Shown: positions 8,509-20,113 of the stretch, one piece after another
Position numbering within the stretch: the first letter of the stretch is position 1
Layout of the letters: each line of letters starts with the position of its first letter
NCBI RefSeq assembly: GCF_000333035.1
Contig: NZ_BANU01000014.1
Span: 1 to 64,000, forward strand
Reading direction: 5' to 3'
Source: Gordonia sihwensis NBRC 108236
Lineage (GTDB): Bacteria; Actinomycetota; Actinomycetes; Mycobacteriales; Mycobacteriaceae
DNA length: 64,000 bases
Made by a program: the position numbers and the translations under genes
Notes under the pieces: generated by a model
Database searches by the model: none
The model's input: only the letters and a program-made list of their open reading frames with translations
What the model was told of the DNA's origin: nothing

Positions 8509-9765
8509 TCAGCCGGAGACGCGCTCGATCTTGCCGCCGAGCGCGCTCAGCTGCTCTTCGAAGTTCGGGTACCCGCGGTCGATGTGCTCCACGTCGTGCA
8601 CCTCGGTGACGCCGTCGGCGACCAGACCCGCCAGCACCAGACCGACGCCGGCACGGATGTCGGACGACCACACCGGCGCGCTCGAAAGCGTCTCGACACC
8701 GCGGATCACCGCGTGGTGCCCGTCGGTGCGGGCGTCGGCGCCGAGCCGCACCATCTCCTCGACGAACCGGAAGCGCGCCTCGAAGACGTTCTCGGTGATC
8801 ATCGACATGCCCTCGGAGACGGCCGCCAGCCCGATCGCCATCGGCTGCATGTCGGTCGGGTAGCCCGGATACGGCAGCGTCGCGGTGTTCACCGCCACCG
8901 GCCGGCCTGCCTGCACCACGCGGAAACCGTCGTCGAACCGCTCCACCGTGGACCCCGCGTCTTCGAGCTTCTTCAACACGAGTCGGAGATGATCAGGGTC
9001 CACGCCGCGCACCCGGATGTCGCCGCGGGTCATCGCCGCAGCCACTCCCCAGGTTCCGGCGACGATCCGGTCGCCGACCACGTGGTGGCGGGTCGGGCTC
9101 AGCGACCGCACGCCGGTGACAGTGAGCGTGGGCGAGCCGACGCCGTCGATTCGGGCGCCCATCTGGATCAACATCTCACAGAGGTCGACGATCTCCGGTT
9201 CGCGAGCGGCGTTGTCGATGGTCGTGACGCCCTCGGCGAGCACGGCCGCCATCAGGATGTTCTCGGTGGCTCCCACCGAGGGGAACTCCAGCGCGACCGC
9301 CGCACCGGTGAGTTCCTCGGCCTCGGCGACCACGCAGCCGTGCTCGATCGCACTCTGTGCCCCCAGCGCGCGCAGTCCGGCCTGGTGCATGTCGAGCGGC
9401 CGGGAACCGATGGCGTCACCGCCCGGCAGGGCCACCACCGCCCGGCGTCGCCGGGCCATCAGCGGGCCCAGCACACAGACCGAGGCGCGGAACTGCTTCA
9501 CCGCGTCGAAGTCCGCGTGGTACTCGGGCTCGGCGGGCACGTCGATCACCACCACGTCGCCGTCGATCATCACCTCGGCGCCGAGTCCGCGCAGCACGTC
9601 CGCCATCAGCGGGACGTCGGCGATCTCGGGCGCATTGGTCAGAACTGTGCGGCCCTCCGCGAGCAGTGCCGCCGCCATGAGCTTCAGAACGCTGTTCTTG
9701 GCTCCCCCAACCGTCACCTCTCCCGCCAGCCGTGCCCCACCAGTAACCAAGTAGCGATCACTCAC
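8509..9765 (-). CDS. murA: UDP-N-acetylglucosamine 1-carboxyvinyltransferase MurA
   Basis: First committed step of peptidoglycan synthesis: transfers enolpyruvate from PEP to UDP-GlcNAc in the cytoplasm. The 418-aa protein has the N-terminal [14 protein letters not shown] with the substrate Lys, an EPSP-synthase fold throughout, YPTDMQPM, and the usual length. The active-site loop reads [13 protein letters not shown]. As in mycobacteria the PEP-loop position appears to be followed by [16 protein letters not shown] chose the GTG at 9765 over the GTG two codons upstream because a TANNNT box (TAAGCT) ends 6 nt before it, giving a leaderless message. Neighbourhood (DUF2550, adenosyltransferase, murA) is conserved in Mycobacteriales. 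Confidence 0.93.
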   Translation of the reverse strand: MSDRYLVTGGARLAGEVTVGGAKNSVLKLMAAALLAEGRTVLTNAPEIADVPLMADVLRGLGAEVMIDGDVVVIDVPAEPEYHADFDAVKQFRASVCVLGPLMARRRRAVVALPGGDAIGSRPLDMHQAGLRALGAQSAIEHGCVVAEAEELTGAAVALEFPSVGATENILMAAVLAEGVTTIDNAAREPEIVDLCEMLIQMGARIDGVGSPTLTVTGVRSLSPTRHHVVGDRIVAGTWGVAAAMTRGDIRVRGVDPDHLRLVLKKLEDAGSTVERFDDGFRVVQAGRPVAVNTATLPYPGYPTDMQPMAIGLAAVSEGMSMITENVFEARFRFVEEMVRLGADARTDGHHAVIRGVETLSSAPVWSSDIRAGVGLVLAGLVADGVTEVHDVEHIDRGYPNFEEQLSALGGKIERVSG

Positions 9766-9802
9766 GCACACAGCTTATCGCCGGACGCGTAGGTTGACAG
9801 AC
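9766..9802. promoter_or_regulatory. divergent leaderless promoters of murA and the cobalamin adenosyltransferase
   Basis: Only 37 bp separate the two start codons. On the minus strand TAAGCT (9777-9772) lies 6 nt before the murA GTG. On the plus strand TAGGTT (9790-9795) lies 7 nt before the adenosyltransferase ATG. Neither gene has a Shine-Dalgarno. The two -10 elements are 12 bp apart, so the polymerases must compete for the same DNA. The murA -35 candidate is CTGTCA; the other promoter has no clear -35. Confidence 0.5.
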
Positions 9803-10393
9803 ATGGCAGTCCATCTCACGCGCATCTACACCCGCACCGGCGACGACGGGACCACCGGTCTCTCCGACTTCTCACGAGTCCCGAAGACCGACTCCCGAGT
9901 GGTCGCGTACGCCGACTGCGATGAGGCCAACGCGGCCATCGGAGCCGCTCTCACGCTCGCCGCGGACGTCCCGCCCGATATCGCGGAGGTCCTGACCACG
10001 GTCCAGAACGACCTCTTCGACGCCGGGGCCGATCTCTCCACCCCGGTCGTCGACGATCCGAAGTATCCGCCGCTGCGGATCGAACCGGAGTACATCGACG
10101 CGCTCGAAGCCTGGTGCGACTCCTTCGGCGCCGAGCTCGCTCCCCTGGACTCGTTCATCCTCCCCGGCGGTACCGGGCTGTCGGCGCTTCTGCACCAGGC
10201 GCGGGTGGTGACCAGGCGAGCCGAGCGCTCCGCCTGGGCGGCGATCGCCGAACATCCCGACGATTCGTCCGTGCTTCCGGCCAAGTACCTCAACCGGCTC
10301 TCCGACCTGCTCTTCATCCTGGCACGGGTCAGCAACGTGCGCGCCGGGGTCGGCGACGTCAAGTGGGTTCCGGGAGGCGACCGGAAGCGGTGA
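9803..10393 (+). CDS. PduO-type cob(I)alamin adenosyltransferase
   Basis: ATP:corrinoid adenosyltransferase of 196 aa that makes adenosylcobalamin. The N-terminal ATP-binding loop is YTRTGDDGTTGLSDFSRVPK; the C-terminal helices contain RRAERSAWA and YLNRLSDLLFILARVSN with the Arg/Asn residues typical of PduO enzymes. I place the start at the ATG 9803; an upstream TTG at 9794 is in frame but overlaps the -10 box. It diverges from murA. No cobalamin riboswitch fits in the short upstream gap. Confidence 0.9.
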   Translation: MAVHLTRIYTRTGDDGTTGLSDFSRVPKTDSRVVAYADCDEANAAIGAALTLAADVPPDIAEVLTTVQNDLFDAGADLSTPVVDDPKYPPLRIEPEYIDALEAWCDSFGAELAPLDSFILPGGTGLSALLHQARVVTRRAERSAWAAIAEHPDDSSVLPAKYLNRLSDLLFILARVSNVRAGVGDVKWVPGGDRKR

Positions 10394-10413
10394 GGAGCGG
10401 GGCGCGCCCGGTA

Positions 10414-10863
10414 TCAGGCGGCCGGACGACGCCGCTTGGACCGCTTCGGGGCACGCGCCTCGATCCACGACTGGAAGGCCGTGGAGACCGCCGGGCTCAT
10501 GCCGATTTCGTAGCGGCCACCGGCACCGGAGCGCCCTATCGACAGCTCGACGATGGCGAAGTCGGCGTCCATGATCTCCAGTTCGGTGCCGACCGGGGCT
10601 CGGCGTCCCACGATCTCGATCCGGCGGCGCGAGAGGCTGACGGTGGGGCCCGGACGCAGGGAACTGAGGCGGTAGTACGCGAGGGCGTCGTCGCCGTACT
10701 GCACCGACCCGTGCCGCCAGCCCTGATCGGCGTCGGCGGGCAGCGACCGCAGCAGCACCGGAGTCCCGGCGCGCCGGACCTCGATCAGCCGGTAGACGAC
10801 GCCTGCGGCCACGAACAGGCCGGCCACGACGACGCCGACGATCACCCATACCCACATCGGCAC
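10414..10863 (-). CDS. DUF2550 membrane-anchored protein
   Basis: A 149-aa protein with one N-terminal transmembrane helix (about 4-26, MWVWVIVGVVVAGLFVAAG) and a soluble C-terminal domain of beta-strand character ending in a basic tail. It matches the DUF2550 family, found next to atpC in mycobacteria (Rv1312 type). Function is unknown. It follows atpC on the same strand but a strong terminator lies in the 136-bp gap, so it is probably only partly co-transcribed with the atp operon. Confidence 0.8.
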   Translation of the reverse strand: MPMWVWVIVGVVVAGLFVAAGVVYRLIEVRRAGTPVLLRSLPADADQGWRHGSVQYGDDALAYYRLSSLRPGPTVSLSRRRIEIVGRRAPVGTELEIMDADFAIVELSIGRSGAGGRYEIGMSPAVSTAFQSWIEARAPKRSKRRRPAA

Positions 10864-10917
10864 CGCATCAACCTCCTCACATGCAGGTATACACGACCGC
10901 GGATGAGCCCTTCCTGA

Positions 10918-10960
10918 GACGACGACAGCCGCCCTGCAGAGCAGGACGGCTGTCGTCGTC
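10918..10960 (-). terminator. terminator of the atp operon
   Basis: A long GC-rich hairpin with about 20-nt arms (10918-10937 and 10941-10960), one mismatch and a 3-nt loop, just after atpC. There is no U-tract, as is common in actinobacteria. Confidence 0.75.
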
Positions 10961-10999
10961 TAAATCACATCTGCTGCGCGCAATGTCGCAGTCTCCCGG

Positions 11000-11377
11000 T
11001 CAGCCCACGGCTTCCGCGGCGCGGACCCGGGACTTGGCCCGGAGGAACTCCGCGCTGCCCTCGTCGGCCGACTCCAGCACCGAGCGCTCGGCGGCGACAT
11101 CGATGTCGGAGGCGAACTGCGCGTGCTCGGCGAGCACGGTGACCGACTCGCCGGTCACCGACAGGAATCCGCCCTGCACCGCGAACGCGGTCCGGTTTCC
11201 ACCGGACTCGGTCACGACGACGCAGCCGCCGGGAGCGAGCTCAGCCAGCATCGGAGCGTGGCTCGCGAGAATGCCGAGTTCGCCGACGGTGGTCTGAGCC
11301 ACGAGGAACGTCGCGTCGCCGGAGTACAGTTCCGAGTCCGGCGAGACGACCTCGAGTCGGAAAGTCTTGTCAGCCAT
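11000..11377 (-). CDS. atpC: ATP synthase F1 epsilon subunit
   Basis: A 125-aa epsilon subunit: an N-terminal beta-sandwich (FRLEVVSPDSELYSGDATFLVAQT, LGILASHAPMLAEL) and a short C-terminal helical part. It is part of the F1 central stalk and can inhibit ATP hydrolysis. It is the last gene of the atp operon, 9 bp after atpD, and is followed by a strong hairpin terminator. Confidence 0.95.
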   Translation of the reverse strand: MADKTFRLEVVSPDSELYSGDATFLVAQTTVGELGILASHAPMLAELAPGGCVVVTESGGNRTAFAVQGGFLSVTGESVTVLAEHAQFASDIDVAAERSVLESADEGSAEFLRAKSRVRAAEAVG

Positions 11378-11386
11378 GAGCAGCGA

Positions 11387-12838
<1,452 letters not shown>

Positions 12839-12870
12839 TCACTTTCCTTCAGGTGTGTCTTGTGTCGCGA

Positions 12871-13824
12871 TCAGTTCGCCAGCGCTTCGACGCCGCCGAC
12901 GATCTCGCTGATTTCCTGGGTGATCTGCGCCTGACGGGCCGCGTTGGCCTGACGGGACAGGTTCCTCTCGAGCTCGGTCGCGTTGTCGGTCGCCGCCTTC
13001 ATGGCGGTGCGACGTGCCGCATTCTCCGATGCCGCCGACTCGAGCAGCGCAGCGAAGATCCGCGATGCCACGTACTTCGGCAACAGCGCGTCGAGCAGTT
13101 CCTTGGCCTCGGGCTCGAACTCCACCTCGGCGCTCACCTCGGCGTTGGCGGAGTCCTCGAGGATGTCCTCCCCCATGTTCAACTGCTCGATCTCGAACTC
13201 GACGTCGATCGGCGCCATCCGGCGCACCACCGGCTTCTGCGTCAGCATCGACACGAAACGCGTGTAGACGATGTGCAGTTCGTCGACGCCCTCGATCTCG
13301 CCGCCCTCGGGCAGCGCCACCGACTCACCGGATCCGGCCAGGAAGGAGTCCACGAGATGGTGAACCGCGTCGGCGCTGTCGGAGAACTTCGGCTGCTGGG
13401 AGAACCCGGACCAGCCGGCGGCCACCGGACGGTCACGGAAGGTGTAGTACCCGATGCCCTTGCGGCCCATCACGTACACGACCGGTTCCTTGCCCTCGCT
13501 GCGGAGCAACGAGAGGAGTTCCTCGGTCTCCTTCAGCACGTTCGAGTTGTACCCGCCGCACTGACCGCTGTCGCTGGTGACGACCAGGACCGCGGCGCGG
13601 CGCGGGTTCTCCCGATCGACCAGCAGCGGGCTGTCGAGGGACGTGGAGGCGTTCGCCAGCGTCGTGACGACCCGGGTGATCTCCTGGGCGTAGGGACGGG
13701 CGGCAGCCACCCGTGCCTGAGCCTTGGTGATCCGTGAGGTCGCGATCAGCTCCTGCGCCTTCGTGATCTTCTTCGTCGATTGAATCGACTTGATCCGTGA
13801 GCGCAGCTCCCGAATGGTTGCCAT
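12871..13824 (-). CDS. atpG: ATP synthase F1 gamma subunit
   Basis: Rotor subunit of 317 aa. The N-terminal helix ([27 protein letters not shown]) and C-terminal helix ([27 protein letters not shown]) make the coiled-coil shaft. The central domain holds a ~15-residue acidic insertion ([19 protein letters not shown]), consistent with the actinobacterial gamma insertion. It begins one base after atpA ends, so the two are tightly coupled. Confidence 0.96.
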   Translation of the reverse strand: MATIRELRSRIKSIQSTKKITKAQELIATSRITKAQARVAAARPYAQEITRVVTTLANASTSLDSPLLVDRENPRRAAVLVVTSDSGQCGGYNSNVLKETEELLSLLRSEGKEPVVYVMGRKGIGYYTFRDRPVAAGWSGFSQQPKFSDSADAVHHLVDSFLAGSGESVALPEGGEIEGVDELHIVYTRFVSMLTQKPVVRRMAPIDVEFEIEQLNMGEDILEDSANAEVSAEVEFEPEAKELLDALLPKYVASRIFAALLESAASENAARRTAMKAATDNATELERNLSRQANAARQAQITQEISEIVGGVEALAN

Positions 13825-13825
13825 G

Positions 13826-15460
<1,635 letters not shown>

Positions 15461-15526
15461 GTTCCTGCTCTTCCTGGCTTTCTGGTTCTTGGTCTTGGGA
15501 ATCGATTGTGGTGACGTGCGATGGTG

Positions 15527-16351
15527 TTACCGCAGGCCGCGACGCAGCGTCGCGATCTTGCCCGAGATGCTGCCGTCGATGCGTTCGTCACCGACACGCA
15601 CCACGACGCCGCCGAGAAGCTCGGGATCGATGTCGACGTGCAGGGTGACGGGTGCCGAGTAGATCTCGGTGAGCTTGGCCGCGAGCGCGTTGCGCTGATC
15701 GCTCGACAGCTCGCCCGCGCTGGTGACGTAGGCGACCTTGCGGCCGTTGCTCGCCGCGGCGAGCTGCGACAGTTCGTCGACCGCGTCGCCGGGGAGCTCC
15801 TCGGTGGTCGCGACCGCGTTCACCGCCAGCCGCTCGGTGATGGTGTCCACCTTGCCGTCGATCAGCTTGCGCAGCAACGCGGTGCGATCGGCGGTGCTGC
15901 GTGCACGATCGGACAGTGCCTGCTCCAGAGCCGTGTCGCCCTTGATCACGCGTGCGAGGCGGAACAGCTCGTCTTCGACGGCATCGGACTTGCCCGCGTC
16001 CTTGGCAGCCAGCAGCAGAGCCTCTCGGCCCAGCCGGCGGAGGCCTTCGACGAGGTCGGCATCGCTTGACCACGCCCGCGCCGCCGTCGAGGAGACGATG
16101 GAACGGGTGGCGTCAGAGACCTTGCCGGTCAGGACCTTGTCGGCCACTGCCGCCCGGGTGTCGGGCGCAGTGCTCGAGTCGGCCAGCGCGATGCGCAGCG
16201 AGCGGTCACCACTGACGGCGTCGGACACCGACAGCAGTTCCTCGCCGACAGTCACCGCATCGGTGTCGGACGATGCGGAGGTTCCACGAAGGACGGTTTC
16301 CAGCTCAACGCGGGCCCCTTCGAGGGCTTCGCGGCTTGACGCTGCGTACAT
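15527..16351 (-). CDS. atpH: ATP synthase F1 delta subunit
   Basis: Delta (OSCP-type) subunit of 274 aa linking the b stalk to the top of F1. The C-terminal OSCP signature is readable as LHVDIDPELLGGVVVRVGDERIDGSI. It is longer than the E. coli protein (about 177 aa) because of an N-terminal region of about 90 residues, but it is not fused to a second b subunit as it is in Mycobacterium. This separate arrangement is one reason to exclude Mycobacterium as the source genus. It is 124 bp after atpF. Confidence 0.94.
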   Translation of the reverse strand: MYAASSREALEGARVELETVLRGTSASSDTDAVTVGEELLSVSDAVSGDRSLRIALADSSTAPDTRAAVADKVLTGKVSDATRSIVSSTAARAWSSDADLVEGLRRLGREALLLAAKDAGKSDAVEDELFRLARVIKGDTALEQALSDRARSTADRTALLRKLIDGKVDTITERLAVNAVATTEELPGDAVDELSQLAAASNGRKVAYVTSAGELSSDQRNALAAKLTEIYSAPVTLHVDIDPELLGGVVVRVGDERIDGSISGKIATLRRGLR

Positions 16352-16475
16352 CTAGCTACATTCCTTGTCTAGGCGGACCCCGCCTGGGTGTCGGCTTGCC
16401 TCGGATGCGGCGGAGCGAGGGACGGAGATCTCTCCGACCCCCTCGCCGACCCGCACCATCGGTGTATCCATCGGA

Positions 16476-17030
16476 TTACTTGGCGGTCTCGTTCGACACG
16501 CCGTCCAGCTCGGCGAGGAACCGGTCGACGGTTCCGGCCTGCTTGACGTCGTCCGACAGGGACGCACCGACCAGCTTCTCGGCCAGATCGACCGACAGCT
16601 TGCCGAGGTCACCGCGCAGTTCGGAGACGACCTGCTGACGCTGGGCGTCGAGCTGAGCCGCGCCGTTGGCGATGATCCGCTCGCTCTCGGTGGTTGCCTG
16701 AGCCTTCATGTCCGAGACGATCTGCGCACCCTGGGTGCGTGCCTCGTCGCGGATCGCCGCAGCCTCTTCACGAGCGCCTGCGAGCTGCTCGCGGTAGGCC
16801 GCCAGCTGCTGAGCCGCTTCGGCCTGAGCCGCCTCGGCGCGGGCGATACCGCCCTCGATCGTGTCGTGACGCTCGTCGAGCACCTTGCGGTACCGCGGGA
16901 TGACGAACTTCCAGAAGACGAAGAGGACGACGGCGAAGGCGACCAGCGACCAGGTGATGTCGTACCACTCGGGAAGGAGCGGGTTATGGCTCTCGCTCTC
17001 TTCGGCGAGAATCAGACTGGTGTTGATCAT
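16476..17030 (-). CDS. atpF: ATP synthase F0 b subunit
   Basis: Peripheral-stalk subunit b, 184 aa. One transmembrane helix (about 26-45, [19 protein letters not shown]) is followed by a long charged Ala-rich helix ([20 protein letters not shown]) that dimerises as a coiled coil. The gene sits 14 bp after atpE and precedes atpH, the standard F0F1 order. Confidence 0.95.
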   Translation of the reverse strand: MINTSLILAEESESHNPLLPEWYDITWSLVAFAVVLFVFWKFVIPRYRKVLDERHDTIEGGIARAEAAQAEAAQQLAAYREQLAGAREEAAAIRDEARTQGAQIVSDMKAQATTESERIIANGAAQLDAQRQQVVSELRGDLGKLSVDLAEKLVGASLSDDVKQAGTVDRFLAELDGVSNETAK

Positions 17031-17044
17031 GTCGTGGTCTCGTA

Positions 17045-17377
<333 letters not shown>

Positions 17378-17400
17378 TCAGTTGGTCAGGACGAGTCGTG

Positions 17401-18216
17401 TCAGTGCGCGTCTGCGTGGATCGACTGGTCGATGTAGACCGCGGTCAGCAGAGCGAAGATGTACGCCTGCAGCGCGATGACCAGAAGTTCGAAGAAGGTG
17501 AAGCCGACGGCGGCGACGAGCGAGCCCAGTCCGGCGACGCTCCAGATGCCGCTCTTGTCGATGATGAAGAACTGCGTCGCGGCGAAGAACAGCGCGAGCA
17601 TGATGTGGCCGGACAGCATGTTGGCCATGAGTCGGACGGTCAGCGTGAACGGCCGCAGAATGAAGGTCGAGACGAACTCGATCGGAACCAGCAGGAAGTG
17701 GATCGGCAGCGGCACACCGGGGAGCACGATCGAGGATCGGATGAAGCCGAAGAAGCCGAACTTGGCGATGCCCACCCAGCAGTAGGTGATGTAGGCGACC
17801 GCCGCCATCACCAGCGGCATGCCGATGCGTGCGTTGGTGGAGATGTTCAGGAACGGGATGATCGAGGTCAAGTTCAGGAAGATCGTCGCGAAGAAGATCG
17901 AGGCGATGATCGGCAGGAACTTGCGGCCGTTCTGCTTGCCGAGGATCTCCTCGGCGATGTTGATGCGCACCCAGTCGATGAAGCTCTCACCGACGTTCTG
18001 AAGACCACTCGGGACGATCTTGGGGCTGCGCAGAGCGAGCGCGAAAAACGCCGCGACGAGCACCGCCACGACGACTCGGATCAGCATGAGCCGGTCCATT
18101 CCCCACCAGGTGTCTTCTCCGAACAGCATCGGGGGGTAGAAGTCATCCAGGGACGGTGCGTGGAACTCGGCTGCGAGGGTGGCGCTCAGCGTTCTCTCCC
18201 GTTCTCGGGCCCGCAC
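17401..18216 (-). CDS. atpB: ATP synthase F0 a subunit
   Basis: Proton-channel subunit a, 271 aa with five to six hydrophobic helices. The essential Arg is in PFTLTVRLMANMLSGH, and the C-terminal helices end LYTAVYIDQSIH-like (LLTAVYIDQSIHADAH). The start is uncertain. The GTG at 18216 gives a charged N-terminus (MRARERERTL). A better Shine-Dalgarno-like GGGAGAG lies inside it, ahead of a CTG codon at about 18189, and homologues begin near LAAEF. Confidence 0.93.
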   Translation of the reverse strand: MRARERERTLSATLAAEFHAPSLDDFYPPMLFGEDTWWGMDRLMLIRVVVAVLVAAFFALALRSPKIVPSGLQNVGESFIDWVRINIAEEILGKQNGRKFLPIIASIFFATIFLNLTSIIPFLNISTNARIGMPLVMAAVAYITYCWVGIAKFGFFGFIRSSIVLPGVPLPIHFLLVPIEFVSTFILRPFTLTVRLMANMLSGHIMLALFFAATQFFIIDKSGIWSVAGLGSLVAAVGFTFFELLVIALQAYIFALLTAVYIDQSIHADAH

Positions 18217-18344
18217 AACTTCTCAGCCGGCGGGTTCCATCGTTCAGTGTGCGAGGTGCCGCAGTGCATTGAACTGCACATTGCCGCATCGACCCGCGGT
18301 GAGCAGACTAGCAAGTCAGGATGGTCAGCGACCAATCCGGGGCG

Positions 18345-18372
18345 ACAATATCTGCATATCGTCCCGATGCAA
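18345..18372 (-). promoter_or_regulatory. candidate atpB promoter
   Basis: Read on the minus strand, TTGCAT (18372-18367) and TATTGT (18350-18345) are 16 bp apart, in the 214-bp AT-richer gap before atpB. A 6-bp dyad CTACTA...TAGTAG (18378-18396) lies just upstream. This could drive the atp operon separately from the rpmE-prfA block. Confidence 0.35.
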
Positions 18373-18430
18373 TCGTTCTACTATCAGCCGTAGTAGCTGG
18401 TCAGGCGACCCTTCGTGATACTCGTCACAT

Positions 18431-18922
18431 TCAGACCTCCGAGTCGGCGTCCGGACCCACATAGGTCTGCCGGGTGGTCAACACTCCCCACAGTTCGCTG
18501 CCCAGAACCAGAACGATCGCGCCGATCAGCATGCTGACCAGCGCGCCTTTGCTGTAGAAGGTCATATCCTTCAGAAGCGCGGTCACAGCGATCACGATCA
18601 CCACCTTGACGAGGTATCCACCCATGAGGGCCCCCATCACCACGCTCGGTGACGCCTTCGCGGTGAGCAGGATGGTCAACACCGTGATGAGGATGAAGCC
18701 GCCGCCGATCGCTGCGCCCACCAGTACGCCCCACAACCCCGGAGTGCCCTTCCAGGGCCACCAGATCAGCAGGCCCGCGACGAGCAGCGCCCCGAGTCCG
18801 TAGAGGCCGTACTTGAGGCCGGCCCGCAGCGGCGCGGTGGGATCGGTGGCCTCGTCCAGCGCCCCCGAGTCGATGCCGCTCGCGGCCGGTTCGGGTGATT
18901 CGTTCTCGTCATTGGTCGACAC
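18431..18922 (-). CDS. AtpI-like small membrane protein
   Basis: A 163-aa protein: a charged, acidic N-terminus (about 1-35), then four hydrophobic helices (LYGLGALLVAGLLIWW, LVGAAIGGGFILITVLTIL, MGGYLVKVVIVIAVTALL, MLIGAIVLVLGSELWGVL). Position immediately upstream of atpB is that of AtpI, an assembly or Mg-handling accessory of F0 (family knowledge). Sequence similarity to AtpI is weak by eye, so this call rests largely on context and topology. Confidence 0.6.
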   Translation of the reverse strand: MSTNDENESPEPAASGIDSGALDEATDPTAPLRAGLKYGLYGLGALLVAGLLIWWPWKGTPGLWGVLVGAAIGGGFILITVLTILLTAKASPSVVMGALMGGYLVKVVIVIAVTALLKDMTFYSKGALVSMLIGAIVLVLGSELWGVLTTRQTYVGPDADSEV

Positions 18923-18949
18923 GAGAGACCAGGTTAGCCAGCCGCCCCG

Positions 18950-20113
18950 CTATCGGGCGAACCGGCGGCTCAACCGCGGAGCGAAGGTCGCCGCCAGCGC
19001 GATGACCAGACCACCGAAGAACAGCGGCATCACCACCTCGAGAGGCAGCAGGCTGCCCGCCGCCACGGAGAAGGCCAGCACGCCGACCCACAGGTAGATC
19101 AGCAGCGCCACGCGTCGCTGCGAATGTCCGAGTTCGAGCAACCGGTGGTGAAGGTGCATCTTGTCCGGCGTGTAGAAGCCCACTCCGGCGCGCGTCCGCC
19201 GGATCACCGCCATGATCATGTCGAGCATCGGAATGAACATCACCGCCGCCACCAGGATCAGCGGCGAGAGCAGGGTGAACATATCCGCGGGGCCGTATGC
19301 GCTGCGGGCGACGCGGCCCGAGGCGCTCGTCGACGCGGCGGCGAGCATGAGTCCGATCAGCATGGCGCCCGAGTCGCCCATGAAGATCCGCGCCGGCGAG
19401 AAGTTGTGCGGCAGAAAGCCCAGGCACGCGCCGGCGAGAGCCACGGTGATCAGGGCCGGCGGGTAGTAACTCACGTCGCCGCCCTGGTCGTGGAGGAGTC
19501 CGAGGGAGAACAGGCAGATCGCACTGGCGGCGATGAGCCCGAGTCCGGCCGCGAGGCCGTCGAGTCCGTCGACGAAATTGATCGCGTTGATCGTGGTGAC
19601 CGTGATGGCGACGGTGAGCAGGCCGGCCTGGAGCGGATCGAGGACCACCGTGCCGATGTCGGCGAACGGCACGTAGAGCAGGTACCAGCTGACGCCCATG
19701 ATGACCAGGACGCCGGCGGCGGTGAGCTGTCCGACGAATTTGGTCAGCGCATCCAGGCCCCAGCGGTCGTCGATCACGCCGACGAGCACGATCACCAGTC
19801 CCGCGGTGATGACGGCCAGCATGTCGTGGGTGTACGAGAATCCGCGGTTCAAAGCGGGCAACTGTGCGGCCAGGCCGATCGCGCAGACGATGCCGATGTA
19901 CATTCCGACACCGCCGAGCCGCGGCGTCGGGATCACATGGACGTCACGCTGCCGGGGAACGGCGACGGCGCCGAAGCGGACCGCACAGACCCGCACCAGC
20001 GAGGTCAGGAAGTACGTGATCCCCGCGGCGGTGAGGCCGACGAGCGCGAGTTCGCGCAAGGGCACGCCAGCACCGCCGCCGGACGACTCCAGCGCGTATT
20101 CGAGCACCGTCAC
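18950..20113 (-). CDS. wecA: WecA/MraY-family undecaprenyl-phosphate glycosyl-1-phosphate transferase
   Basis: Polytopic enzyme of 387 aa with about eleven hydrophobic helices. It transfers a sugar-1-phosphate from a UDP-sugar to decaprenyl phosphate; in mycobacteria WecA makes GlcNAc-P-P-lipid to start arabinogalactan synthesis. Family motifs present: VGVIDDRWGLDALTKF, NAINFVDGLDGLAAG, FMGDSGAMLIG and the cytosolic HLHHRLLELGHS loop. The GTG at 20113 overlaps the stop of the preceding glyA-like gene (GTGA); the open frame extends further upstream but only within that gene. Confidence 0.9.
   Translation of the reverse strand: MTVLEYALESSGGGAGVPLRELALVGLTAAGITYFLTSLVRVCAVRFGAVAVPRQRDVHVIPTPRLGGVGMYIGIVCAIGLAAQLPALNRGFSYTHDMLAVITAGLVIVLVGVIDDRWGLDALTKFVGQLTAAGVLVIMGVSWYLLYVPFADIGTVVLDPLQAGLLTVAITVTTINAINFVDGLDGLAAGLGLIAASAICLFSLGLLHDQGGDVSYYPPALITVALAGACLGFLPHNFSPARIFMGDSGAMLIGLMLAAASTSASGRVARSAYGPADMFTLLSPLILVAAVMFIPMLDMIMAVIRRTRAGVGFYTPDKMHLHHRLLELGHSQRRVALLIYLWVGVLAFSVAAGSLLPLEVVMPLFFGGLVIALAATFAPRLSRRFAR

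Noticed and set aside
9766-9802. Cobalamin riboswitch before the adenosyltransferase
   Set aside because: Only 37 bp separate it from murA, too short for a B12 riboswitch, and a leaderless promoter accounts for the gap.
15527-17030. b-delta fusion as in Mycobacterium ATP synthase
   Set aside because: atpF and atpH are separated by 124 bp, with independent starts and stops, and the delta protein lacks a membrane helix.
18378-18396. CTACTA...TAGTAG dyad as a terminator of the AtpI-like gene
   Set aside because: Only 6 bp and AT-rich, with no stable stem; it lies by the atpB promoter candidate and is more likely regulatory or chance.
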